Shown here: positions 22,792-35,300 of the stretch, piece by piece
Layout of the letters: each line of letters starts with the position of its first letter
Position numbering within the stretch: the stretch's first letter is position 1
Source: Neelides folsomi
Taxonomy: Eukaryota > Arthropoda > Collembola > Neelipleona > Neelidae
DNA: 64,000 nucleotides
Direction: 5' to 3'
Assembly: GCA_034687125.1 (NCBI GenBank)
Contig: JAQGBZ010000217.1
Location: 1 to 64,000 of the forward strand
Program-made: the position numbers and the translations under genes
The notes under the pieces: model-generated
Told to the model about the DNA's origin: nothing
Databases searched by the model: none
The model's input: only the letters and a program-made list of their open reading frames with translations

Positions 22792-24995
22792 CCTATTAGC
22801 GCAAATTAAATTAATTCATTAATTTTGGTAATCCCTTTAATTAGAATTTAAAATGGTGATTAATACGCGACGGTGAATTGATGTACAATAAGAGAAAAGG
22901 AAAGTTAATGTCTTGAATAGCTTTATTGTGAGGAGGATTACGTGTGGAGAAGAAACGGCCGTTCCGGTATGTTCGACTGGAGGCAACGAACTGAGAGAGA
23001 AGCGGATGATCATTTTGTAGATGTGGAAGAAGAAGATGATGATCGTCGGGTCGTTGAGTGGATTGCCTTGAAGCCGGTCGCGGACCCTCAGGTTCGAGAC
23101 CCGACCCATCCGATCACCTCCGACTCGTTTTTCCAACTCAAAAATCCACTTCTTCTGTCTCTTATAAATAAATTAAGAGGAGGTTCACCATTTAAGTACC
23201 ATACTCACGACGAGCATTTCATTCAACTCATCTTTTTATTAGTTTCAAATCCTCCTTCATCTTGGGGCTAATCTTCTCCAGGGTATAAATTAGTAGAAAC
23301 AGAAAGGGGATTTCACATGCGGCGAAACAAGTCCATATGTGGTATTTGGGCTTCTGCAACTTTCTCATATTAAGGAATTTATGGCATGACGTTTAGCGCA
23401 AATAAGCGTAATAAAGTGTCGGGGATTCAAAGCCTCCAATTTTCCCCAAAAAAGTTATAATGGAATTGTTGTGTTTATGAATAATAAATAGAGAACTAGA
23501 TTAAATGGTTAGGATGAAGTCAAATAAATGCAAATATTAATGATACAGAAAGGATGAAATATTTTCACTTGAGCAACTTACTATTTCGAAAACGATCGAT
23601 TTATTTCATTATTATACATAAACTTTATTACTTTTATGTTCGAATATTGGAAGGTATAATAATTTTCATTGTTTTGTATAAAACATATTGTTTACCTTAC
23701 ATACCTAAGATATTTCATATAAATGATGTATTTTAAGTTTATATTTAGAACATATATTTTATAACTATAAATATAATCGGCCTTATTTAATATCGAGTTA
23801 GGCATATAAGAATTTGCTAAGAATTTGCCTAAAGTAATTCAGGAAAGCAATTTTTTAAGATTTGCTCAGCATTTGCTTAGCACTTGCTTATGATTTGCGC
23901 GTCAGCGCACTTTTCTAAAAGGAATTCAATAAACCAAAATTCTTAACTTACGCTTGCCTAAGTTAAGCTTACTCGCCTGTTCTTATTCTTTTAATTCGAA
24001 ATTACTTAAAATGCGCATTTCTTGTCGTAACTTAAGATTTGCTCAGACAATAATTTGCTCAGAAAAAAAGTTTATTGAATTCCTATTTGCGTAACTTACG
24101 CATCGTTCTGAGCAAATCCTAACTTATGTAAATGCTCAGCAAATGTTATTGAATAAGGTCGAGTATATTTTACGGTTTTGCTTTTACTAAATTGCTTGTC
24201 AAAGATCAGTCCAAAGATAAGAAATAACAATTGAAACAAGTTGCTGGAAAGCTGGTGTTTTGCAAAATATAAATTCCAACAAAACAGTCAACGTTGTACA
24301 GGTCTGTATTTCTATTGTACCATTAATTAGGTACTTTCATTCTCAAAACTAACTCACCTTAGATCTTTACCTAAGGTCATGCATAAGTTATGTATTCTCT
24401 GCGTATTGTATCTACTCAATCTTATTGCTCATCTCCGTTCTTCTTCGTCGAACAAGCAAAAGCACTGAACTTTCAATTTCAACTCAAAAAACTTCTAAAA
24501 CAAGGATATAAATTATAAGACAAACTTGGTCATTTCAACTACTCACTAAAAGTGGATTATCAATTATCATTCCCACGAGTATGATAATAGACTTTCGAAT
24601 TTAGTGTACAGAGTAATATTTAACTGGTTTGATTGATTCATAGATTTCGACTGATTTTAAACGTTATACTTAATGTAAAGTTTAAATGAGAGTAACAAGC
24701 CTTAAAATTGGATATTATAATATTTAACAATCTATAGATTCTAATTTAAAAATGAGAAAATACATACCATTTACGCATTAAACGATTTAAACTAAATAAC
24801 CCTCCAATACCTGAAATGCTATAATGCCAAAAAAGCAAAAATGCATGCAAAAGAAAGAAAGTGAAGGAAAATGAGAATGAGGCATGTTGAGAATTATAAA
24901 AGTCTGAGCAGATAAACAAAGCATTTTCCTCATGTGGGAGAAGATCAGCAATTCGCTTTTTCACGTGTGCGGATCATTTTTACAAGAGCAAGCAA
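22792..24995. other. Divergent intergenic region upstream of the secreted protein and NAF1
   Basis: It contains the promoter side of the minus-strand secreted protein and of NAF1. An open frame at 22942-23271 is less AT-rich than its surroundings but has no recognisable domain. A MITE-like element (23778-24162) sits in the middle. The rest is AT-rich and featureless. Confidence 0.45.
23778..24162. repeat. Element with short terminal inverted repeats and internal GCTCAGCAAAT motifs
   Basis: The ends CGGCCTTATTTAATA (23778) and TATTGAATAAGGTCG (to 24162) are imperfect inverted copies. Inside, the motif ATTTGCTCAG/CTGAGCAAAT and relatives occur many times in both orientations, as do CTTAAGTTA-type words. 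This resembles the subterminal repeats of hAT- or Mutator-like non-autonomous elements. There is no ORF. Confidence 0.6.
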
Positions 24996-25112
24996 GGTGA
25001 GTTAATTACAATTAACAAAGAGGTTTATAATTTCTTTATTTAAATATACGAATTGAATCAATCATTGAATTGTTCTTATTTTGGTCCAATTAATGTAATA
25101 ATTTTAATAGCA

Positions 25113-26996
25113 ATGGCGACATCAGGGGAAAATGGTCTTGGTGCTCTAACAAGTTTAGCTCTCGATTATCAAAACTCAACAGATGAAGAATCCGATATTG
25201 AAATTTCAGCCATTCCACCACAACAATTGGCTAATGAAGTCATTTTAAATGGCAAGGAAAATTTGACTGAAGTCACTCAGGTTGAAAACGAATTAGTTTT
25301 AAATGAGTCTCACAATCAGTCTCAAGAAAAGGAAAAAGAGGACAACAGTGTTCCAATGGAACAACAGGAAATAGTGGCAACAAAACAATCATCCCTATTA
25401 AATAATGATGAATTGAAAGCGATTCAATTTTCCACATTAGCAAAAACTGTTTGTAATAAGCAATCTGCAGATTTCGAGGGAATCACTTATGAAATGATGC
25501 GAGTGAAAGAAGAGCCTTCAAGCAGTTCCGACAGTGACCCGGACGATTTGTTCGTTTTATCAAGCTCTGATGAAAGTGATGAGAGTGATTTATCTGATAA
25601 AGAATCAAATTCAGACGAGGAGATTAAAAAGAAGAAGAAAAAGAAAAAGAAAAAGAAAGAACCACCAAAGGCCAAAGGGGAATTAGCCTTCGAGGATCTT
25701 CCCCCAATTGAAGACTTGCAGATTAGCGTGACTAAAGATGAATGTCAGGCAATTGGAACCATTAGAAGTTTTGTTGATCCACTAGGTAAAGTCTTAAATA
25801 GCTATAAAATATTAACATAACAATGTTTTTGTTATTTTATTTAATTTTATTGTTTGTAGTCGTCGTTGAAAGTTATCCTGGTTTACCGGTGCTCAATTTG
25901 GATACTGTTCTCTTTATCGACGAAGGAGATAAAGCTCTTGGGCACATTTTTGATGTCATAGGGCCAGTAAGACAACCCCATTATTGTGTCCGCTTTAACT
26001 CAAAAGATCACATGGAAAAACGAGGTGTTGAAATTGGAATGATTGTTTATTGCGCCCCTGAAACTCCGCATACTTGTAAGTAACTTATTGTTAACTATAC
26101 TAAATTTCTTATAATTATTAGGTAATCCTTCAACATATATAACAGTTCTTGAGATAAAAGGTTTAAAGAAACCTTAAAACAGAATTGTTTATATTTTTCA
26201 TCAATCCCCTATAGCAGATGTAATTAAAATTAGCATTCTTATTAAAATTATATTTTTAATCGCAGAGAATAAGCGAATGGCCAATCACTCAATGTTTGGT
26301 CAATCTGGTAGCCTTTGCGAAATTAAAGTTGTATTTGGTTCTTTAAAAAATTTAAGGCTTTCCTTTCATTTGTGGACCTTTACGAACAATAAAAAACATA
26401 GCACAATTAGAATTCTAATTTTCATATAGCTTAAATATTTAATTTAATATTAAAATAAATTTAATTTATTTGGATTTGATTTTGATTTTTTGACATTCAA
26501 ATTATTAATTGTTCAAATGATTTTAGCATTTGTTTTCGTTGCTCAATTGGAGAAACTTAAAGGAAGCGATGCTTCATGGAAAGACGATCACGAACCTCCA
26601 CCTGAAGAATTGGAAGTTTCAGACGACGAACTCGACAAGAAAACTAAAAAGCAACGAAAACGACCCTTAAAAGCCAAGAAAAATCTTCAACCTACAGGGT
26701 ACGTTCCAAGACCTGTCGCCGGTTTCATGCCACGAGGGCCACCACGGCCACCAATGTACAATAATATGGGGAGGCAATCATACGGCCAATATCTATATCC
26801 TGGGCCAATGCCATATGGACAAATGCCTCAAAATTATCAGCACCCAAATATGTATGGCCAGCATCAATATTATAATGCATATCCTCCGATGTATCAAAGA
26901 CAGCCTCCTTACATGGATCCTACAATACCTCGTATGGGGGACAATCGACCTAGACATCCTTATGGTCCAAGACCCCCACCGTCAAATTATCAATAG
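25113..26996 (+). CDS. NAF1: H/ACA ribonucleoprotein assembly factor NAF1
   Basis: NAF1 holds the place of GAR1 during nuclear assembly of H/ACA snoRNPs and telomerase RNP. Coding exons 25113-25785, 25860-26075 and 26527-26996 give 452 residues in phase. The N-terminal half is acidic, with a run of lysines (near 25628-25660) after an Asp/Ser-rich stretch. The GAR1/NAF1 core starts at DLPPIEDLQISV and continues PGLPVLNLDTVLFIDEGDKA, IFDVIGPVRQPHYCVRFNS and FVAQLEKLKGSDASWKDD, followed by EPPPEELEVSDDE, all as in animal NAF1. The C-terminal tail is G/P/Q/Y/M-rich. A leader exon appears to end at 24996 (AAG|GTGAGT) and splice to 25111, two bases before the ATG, which supports this start. The convergent neighbour is MMS22L. 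Confidence 0.93.
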
Positions 26997-27476
26997 ATTT
27001 TATTTTCCTTCTCGTCCTGTCTCATTCATGTGTATTCTTAGTTGTTTATACGAATCTGCTTATTTCGTTTTCTATATTATAAAAAATATTTTCTTTTCTT
27101 GTTTTCTATGAATTATCGTTTTATTCATAATAGCACCTTGTGTTCTTTCTTTATAACGTTAAAAACATACCAAACGAATAAAATTGATATAAAAATTATT
27201 TACATTGTCATCAACTCGTCAATCATCATTCACTCAACGATAAAATTATTTTAAAAATTAAAAATAAAAACATTAAAAAATGTATCAGTAAAGATTACAT
27301 TGTTGATAAAGATGTTAAAAAAGTTATGCACAACTTTAAAATTCATTACATGTAAAAATTGTAGCAATCAATCAATATTAATATTCGAATAATACAAAAG
27401 GTAAGTGATGTAATGAAATATTAAAAATCTAGATACAATAAATATCTGTAAAGTACATCATACTAGTAAGTAAGTT

Positions 27477-30400
27477 TCATTCTATAAAATTCAGATTTCC
27501 TAAATCTGTTGTCAGCTTCTCGAGTTGCTGCCTGTAAATGAATAATTAAGTTGATTTTAAATTAAATAAAAACATTAAATAAAACCGTAAAACGTAAGAT
27601 GTAATCTATGTATTTAAGACGTAAGAGTATACTTTATAAGACTACATTATGTGAAAGTTCACATACCGTAATGATAAATCAATTCCATGTCCTCGCTTTT
27701 CCTCACATCTCTCAATTTCTTCTTTGATGAGAGGAAGAATGTTGTATTTGAGCATTTTCTTTGCACTCATCCGATCACAAAGGACAATTTCCTTGAACAA
27801 TTGGAAAAACTTCCCAGCTCGGAATCCCAATTGTTTTTCCATTTCATTTTTAAATCCACGCTTCACAGATTCTGCATCACCATTCATGGAGAAAATAATG
27901 ATTTTAAAGGAGTATTTTTGAAGCTCAGGTGAAGTTTCTCTCCCAGATTTCCCAATGTAGACGGAGATGACATGTGGGAGGAAAACAAGTAGAATTGGAC
28001 TAGCTTTTTTCAAATGATTAGCGAGTCCAATTAGGAAGTCAAGAAATTGTTTGCTGTTTCCTGCTTCCATCCAAATGAACTTTTCAACGGCTAAGTTCAG
28101 ATCTTCAATCAATACTTTTCGAACCTCATCTTCAAGACCCCATGCTAGATCCAGAAGTTTCTATAAAACGAAAAAAATAATTGAAGCACCTAATCAAATG
28201 ATTATTAATATTCATATTCATTTTTAATGACTTACAAGTGCAGGATGTGAATCTTCACATTTTTGAAATTTGAAACTTAATATACCGATTAAAATAATAT
28301 CGATAACTTTTCTTCGCAAATATTGATCTTGAGTCCATTTTTGCTTGAACAGTATCGTTAAAATCTATGTATTAAAAGTTAGAGAATTAATTTGTGACAA
28401 TTCAATCTTTTTTCAATCTTATAGAATAGAACTAAACGTTTAGAATAAATTGCAATTCGCATATAATTATAAATTCAAGAATTCTTTATAGTTAGATAAA
28501 TTAGAGTTAATTATAAATGCTTAGACTTGGAAATAATATAAAATAGCATACCTTATGAAGATTTTGCCCGAGTGCACTAACGAGTGGTTCAGGCATTTTA
28601 TCACAGATATAAGTAAAAGGTATCCAGGAATTGAAAACATGATAAACAAAACATTCATATTCTCCCTTTTTATAAATGTTTGGAAAGGGAAGAATCGTAA
28701 TCACGTCTATGGCTGCTTCAACAATGCTCTTGATATAATGAGGAAATTTGGCAAAAAGGGTTCCTGCTCCTTTTACAAGAGCTACAAGCGGAGATAAAAT
28801 CGCTTTAACATGGCCTGCACTTTTAGAAAATCGTATGAGTAGACAATATTCTTTGAATCCAGCTTCAGGATTTTTGGGAATAAACTTCTCGATAATGACT
28901 GTTGGCGGTTTTAGCCCAAGACCCAACAAACGAATCATTCCATGTAAAAGCTTCATTTCATTAAACAAATTTAATTCAATTCCAGAAAACTCTTGGGATA
29001 ATTTCTCATAATAAAATTCGGATATTTCTGGGCTTGTTCTTTCATTGAGGACAAAATGATCAAAATATTTGTTTTTATCTGAAGAGAATTTTGTGAGGTC
29101 GACGGCCAATTCAGCCATTGCTTCAATGTCAACTTGAGGAAATCTTGTTTCGTTCGATATCACTTTCGACATTAGCACTGTGCCCGTTTTATTAAAGATA
29201 ATGGAACCAATTTCACTCTCCATTGGAGTAAAAGAATTTTTAAAAATCCATGTACAAATTGAATGGAGAACTCGAAGTGTCCTTGTTAAATAATTTGGTC
29301 CGCAGGAGTCCAACCACATTGTCAGATTCAAGGAAATTAACTTTTCTTGACCGAGGTTCAAGGAATTGACGTGTCCATCATCCTGGGTCAATATAGAATC
29401 ATTGGGTAATTTAAGAGATGGAACAGAAGGAACCATAGATAGGAAATTAATGTAGATCATGATTAATTCCTTTTTGGAAGGATCGTTGGACCCTCGATTC
29501 TCGGCAATTAAACAGTCAACGATCTTCATGAATGAGGAACACATTTGGCTCACATTCACTCCACGTTTTAAAAGAAGGACCAGAAAAGTCGAAAGTGATC
29601 GAAGTACTGTTTTCTTTCTATTGGTATGAACAAATTCCAAAATCTCATTGAATCTGGGAAACTGAAAAAAATGTAAAAAGATATTTAGTACATAAATACC
29701 ATATAACATTAATAGAACAAGAAAAGGTCTCCTATCTATTATTTAAATATATGTTTGTTATTTATATTTTAAACTAATTCAAAAATTCAAAATGGTTTAA
29801 AAGTCTTACTAAAGAATTTGTATCGATTTCAGTCTTCCTCAAATATTCCAGCAAAAGAAACAACGACGTAAGTCGAAGAAGTCCAATTTCTTTCAAGTCT
29901 CCTACAACTTTCTTGGAAATTCGAGTGAAAATGCTTGATTTTAATTTATTCCATTCTTTTACTTTATAACTTTTGGTGAAATGCGCCGAAATAAGACGAA
30001 GAAAACTTAAAAACGAGTCGGTCTTTATAACTTCTTCAGAAATTGTTTCTTTGCAAAGGCTCTCAATAAGATCCAACCAATTTTCAGATGAGTTGTAAAA
30101 ACTCAAATTATTGACTAAATAAAAAAAATTAAAGTAAAGATTTAACGCAACGTAATGTAAATATATCACATTAATGAGAAACGAACTCAGGATAAAAATA
30201 TTTTCTTACCTTCCATATTTCTATCTATTTTTATAAACCAATGAGTCCAAAAATTGAGAATAATGTCGATATCAAATCCCCAGGGAAGAATTAGCCGATG
30301 AATTAAATCAGTCACTTCGATGGTTTTCCCACCACGGTCTAACCATTTCTTGATCAATGTGTTGACATAACGATATCCGTTGGCGGCTTCGCAAATAATT

Positions 30401-31842
30401 CCATCATGACTAGAAGGTATAATCGCAAGATTGGATATAAGCCACAATGGAAAAAACACATTTCCTTCATTCTCAAATCTGTCCAGAGCTCTGGTGAGAT
30501 GTTCAAAGAAACCATACTAAAAAATATATTTATTTATTAAATTTATTTAAAAATATTTAAAAAATTAAATCTATAATAATATCATTCTAGATCGTTTTGT
30601 CCCATGATGACATTGGGAAACAAAATTGTTTATATTGATTAGCTTACATCTTGTGGTTTAATTTCGTCAAGAAGTATTTTGATAAGGCACCAGAGTTCCT
30701 TTAGACAAAGGCAATTGAATGGATTCTTCTCCAAAAGAAGTCCGATTGAATCCCCTGGTTGATTTTCGATCTGATTTTGATAATTAGCGTAGGACAGATG
30801 AATCAGATCATCAAAGATCCAAATTATAACAATTGGAGAAAGTTCGAATATTGTGAGAAAATACCATCTGAGCTCAAGGTGTAAATGGAAAAGGTGATAA
30901 TATGGAGAACTACACTGTAATTAAATTTAAATAAATCATCCATTTGATTTCAAATAATGAAATCGACTACAAATCGCATCAATCCATCTGTTTAAATATC
31001 TTATAAAATATACTAATAATTTAAATAAATAAATAAATTTACATAGACTGAATTTTACCTCATTTCCATTTTGGAATCCACAATGAGTTTTAAGCGAACC
31101 AATCCATTGTTTAACTTGAGTAATAGACTTCCATAAGCCTTTGAATAAGTAAAAAAGTTCATCTTTTGAATGAATCTTTCTAAGAATAAAAATTCGATCC
31201 TTGAAGTAACTTAAAAATTCGCAAACGTCTCTTCTTAAGCTAAAAACATCGACTTGGTCTTCAATTCCGGATTTTCTATGGCTGAACGAGAAAGCTGCAT
31301 TGGCGAGTATTTCAATTGTCATAATATTCTTCCTGCAAATTTTGATTATTCTTTCCAACTCTTTCTTTTCGGAAATGTCAAACCGGTATCCAAAAAACTT
31401 CCGAACTCCGATTCTCTTTTCTATATCGATGTATAAACTTGTAGTTTGCTGATTTTCTCTAGAGCTGAGATTTCTCGATGAATCCATTAATTTCGAGATT
31501 TTTTGAAATGTTTCAAGCGTCGACGGAATTTCGCCATTTTCAAAAAGGCCCTCAGATGAAAAAGATGTAGTCGAAGATTTAACCGGACCGAGACACGAAA
31601 AACAGTGATTTGTTGAACTCCTTCCTAAACAATTTAATAGATAGATTTCATAAAATTATACATTTACAAAAATAAACAAAATCGAGAACTTATTAAAAAT
31701 AATCAGTTCTTAATTCTTAATTATATTTTTACATAAAATCGTAATTACCTTTTCCTCCCAAACTGTTATTACTCAGAGAAGCAACAGGTGAAGAAGGAGG
31801 AGTGATGTCAATGAACATCGGCTCCGAATCAAAATCGTTCAT
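27477..31842 (-). CDS. MMS22L: MMS22-like replication-fork repair protein
   Basis: MMS22L works with TONSL to load RAD51 at stalled replication forks. Nine exons on the minus strand, 31749-31842, 31059-31624, 30648-30914, 30210-30516, 29810-30114, 28552-29661, 28236-28364, 27667-28160 and 27477-27531, sum to 3327 bases, giving 1108 residues (human about 1240). The diagnostic segment is CSSPYYHLFHLHLELRWYFL, followed by CLCLKELWCLIKILLDE and, after an exon border, FFPLWLISNLAIIPSS and LPWGFDIDIILNFWTHW. These match the family's WHLLHLHLDIHWLVLEIL, CLCIKELWVLLIHLLD and LGFSWWIITHVASL blocks. The C-terminal half is helical-repeat-like. The N-terminus (MNDFDSEPMFIDITPPSSP) is disordered. The lone third-frame ending after 27533 is supported by phase. 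Confidence 0.85.
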
Positions 31843-32335
31843 TTTCAAGTTCACAGATATAAACTACATTTAACTTATAACACAATAACACTCTATTGCA
31901 GATTATTTACATAATTTTCGTTCTTAATTGTTTAGTTGTCTCTCACTTGTCAAATGTAATTTGGCTATCAGAGTTGAATGTCTTTGTGATTTGTGAAGAA
32001 AGAAAACAAGGCACATTTTGCGCCATTGGTTTTGAAAGAACGAAGGAAGGAGGAACTCGACATAGGGAAATGGCAAGGGAAATGGCAACAATGAGATACA
32101 ATGCAATTACTCGCACCTTGATCTCCCACAAATTAAATCACCGTTCCTTTGTTCAATATGATTTTTATGTGTATTTCTTATTGACTCACTGCTTAATTAA
32201 CTTTGAACAATATTAATAATTATTTAAGAAAAAATTGTAAAAAAGAAAATAAATGGATTCTTTATTGATTTTTAGATTCAAAGATCAACGAGGTTCGTAA
32301 ATATTTTGAATAAAAGATTTAATTTGAGTTAATAA
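31843..32335. other. Spacer between MMS22L and the coiled-coil gene
   Basis: About 490 bp holding the promoter of the minus-strand MMS22L gene and the 3' end of the upstream gene. The plus-strand open frame 31896-32216 has no family resemblance. Confidence 0.4.
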
Positions 32336-35300
32336 TTAATTAATGGTACTGAGCGCATGAAGAGTTTGCTTCCTTTTATATTTATTATCCTTCTTTTCAA
32401 TATTTGCCAACTTTGTGTTGAGATTGGACCCTTCTTTGATTCTTTCCTTTTTGAGCCTATTGGCTTCTTTCTTGTTATCAAGTGCAACTTTGAGAGGATT
32501 CTTCGGAGCTGGACGGAAAAGAGAATGTTTGGCCTTCATTTTCATCTCTTCTTTCTTAGATCGGATATCGTCCATGCATTGTCTGATTCTCCGTTCGTCA
32601 GCGTCGTGCATTTCGTTGGTAATTCTGTTAAGACCTTGGGTTTCTAACTCGGACCTTAATTCTTTCAACCATGCTTTGTTTTGTTCCTGGACTTTCTTAA
32701 ATTGCGGCATCGTTCCTTTGTAACGTTTGAATGTTTTTCGCCCATGAGACAAGCTGAGATTCACTGATTCCATTTTTGCTTTTAAAAGCTCAATTTCATC
32801 TCTGATGCTATTTTGCAAGGCTTGTAATTTCACATATTCTAATGTGCTTGGAGCCTGAATTTTTTTGATTTTTAATATTAATTTATTAATTATTAGTATT
32901 TATATGCGAGTTCATAATTTAAGTTCTTGATTAATAATTATTCATAAATTAATATAGACATTGTTGAAATAGTGAAACTAAAATCAACCTTAAAAATCCT
33001 CAGCCTTCTGCGCAAGAAGTCATTGTGATGTGAGAGTTCGTTAATTGCTGCTTTGCATCTCTTTGTGTTCATTTTGAATGAATAATTTAATCCTCTTCTT
33101 GTATTCTTATCATCGTCAATTCGACTGAATTCCCTTTCTGTTGCTTCAAGAGCTGTTCGCCATTCTTTCAGAACTTCGAAACAACGACCTTGACAAATAT
33201 CAAAATTATGTAAATAAAAATTATGAAAATAAAAATTTAAGGATGCCAAAATACAGCGAGCTGTAAGATATTATGAATTAATGTTCAAATAATGGTTTAT
33301 TAAAATTAATCTAACCGGTTATTAATTTAAGTCCATTGAGTTGAACATTTTGCTCTTCGTAGTCCTCAATAAAGTTGGAATTGGAAATTCGGAGCCATTC
33401 GAAGTCAATAACTTGAATGGATTCTCCATATTCGTAGTTTCTCTTATATTCCAAATCAACTTTTCGTTTCACTTTATTCAATTCTAAATATGTAATCATT
33501 ACTTTTGATTCAAGGGAAAGCATCTGCTTCAATAGCTTATTGCTAAATCTAAAAAACAAGTTTATTCATAAATGACCTATTATTGACTTTATTGGCCATA
33601 TTTTATATTGATTATTTTTATAAGTAAATTAACAGTAAGCCTTTGACTAACATTACTATTTTTTCAGCTTTAATGTTATTTGACAAATCGTGTCTTCCAC
33701 ATCTGACAACATGCTTCAATTCTTCGTGATATTTTGTCATAAAATTCACAACATCACATTCCATGTCAATGTACATTTTAACATCATTTTCTCTTCTCAA
33801 TGCCTGTGTATCAAAATCTTGAAATTCTATTTTCATTTCCATTTCTTCCATCAAAGCATATCTCAATTTCTCGGAAATTGGCAAACTTTACATAAAAACA
33901 TAAGTGATTTATTGGGATTTTCAAATTATATTTTTCTCATATGTAATTAATTATATTTTTATGTATTTGACACATAATTAAGTTTTTGAGTTACAATTTT
34001 GCATTGCTGATTTGAAAAGCAAGAAATCCTATGAGTTTTTCTTCATCTTTAGTAAATTCCAGGGGGATTTCATTAATTCGAAAAAGTCTATCTTCCAGTT
34101 CTTTGTCGGCCAAAAACTTCTTTGGATCTTTGTAAACCTTAAATGGAGGTTTTTTCTTTGATTCTTCTAATGCTAGTGTTGAAGCTGTTTTGGTCATTCC
34201 GGTTGCAGGATCAATGAAATCAGGGAGTTTGAATTTGTCCATGAAATTATCACCCGTTTTCTCATCTCTTACTTTGAGCTTATTGAAATACTCTCTCCTG
34301 TCCCTAATGGTTTTTTTCACCATTTTTAATACTGACTAAAGACACAATGGATGAATAAACTTCATTTTAAAAAATAGATTATCATTATGCATTTTAAAGT
34401 TCATCTTTTTGCAATATTCAATTTGTCTACCTTAAAATTGCAATCTCTAGGGTACATCACATTAGCGTGGTTAAATTTTTCTACGTTGATTTGTGTCTTC
34501 AATGGAAAATACAAAAAATAAATAACGTTAATAAATAAACTATTAATCTGAAATCATATTTAAAGTCAGAAATCAAACCTCATCATCAACTCCATTTACT
34601 AATTTTCCATAATTGTATCGCATCACATCAAAATTATCTGGAGCGAGTTCTCCAATTCCTCGAATATATTTTTCTGCTGCTTTCTTTCCCTCTATTTACA
34701 ATATTTGAATTTTACAACACGTGAGTTTAATTGGGCTGAGTTCCCGTTGTCCGGTCGGGTTTTCCGGCAAATTCCGGCAGTTGCCGCGACGGCAACTGCC
34801 GGGTGCCGCGATGGCAGTTGCCGTAACGGCAGCTACCGTGACGGCAACTGCAGTCATTTGTTTTATTTTTATTATCATAAGTTAGGTTAGGTTAGGTTAA
34901 GTTAGAGAGTGAATTGAACGTTTTCAAACCAAACCTAACCTAACCTAAAATAAGGTAAACTAAACCATTTATAAACATATTGATTATGAAGGCAGTTGCC
35001 ATCACGGCAACTGCCGGAATTTGCCGGAAAACTCGACCGGACAACGGGAACTCAGCCGTTTAATTGTATGTATTTAGTATTTAATTTTTGATTTCAATTA
35101 CTTTAAAGATTGGCCAATAAAATATTATAACACTGATATTGATACCTATAGTCATATCATCGTAAAAAGAATCCGTAGATGACTGGAATTCCTTTGTAAG
35201 ATTGACAGGGATGTATCCGGAATTTTTCTTCCTGATTTCTTTTAACTCGTCATAAAACTCATCCATTTCATCCTTCTTTATTTCATTCGCATCTTCCTCC

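Noticed and set aside
23085-23110. CAGGTTCGAGACCCGA, tRNA-like
   Set aside because: The flanks do not fold into a cloverleaf.
22942-23271. 109-aa open frame with an acidic block
   Set aside because: No Met context, splice signals or homology that I recognise; open frames exist on the other strand as well. Likely promoter-region DNA.
31896-32216. 106-aa plus-strand ORF between MMS22L and the coiled-coil gene
   Set aside because: No homology and no conserved features; it lies in the expected promoter region.
34691-35146. The GGCAGTTGCCG-like repeats as a CRISPR array
   Set aside because: Repeats have no regular spacers and belong to the arms of a foldback element in a eukaryotic intron.
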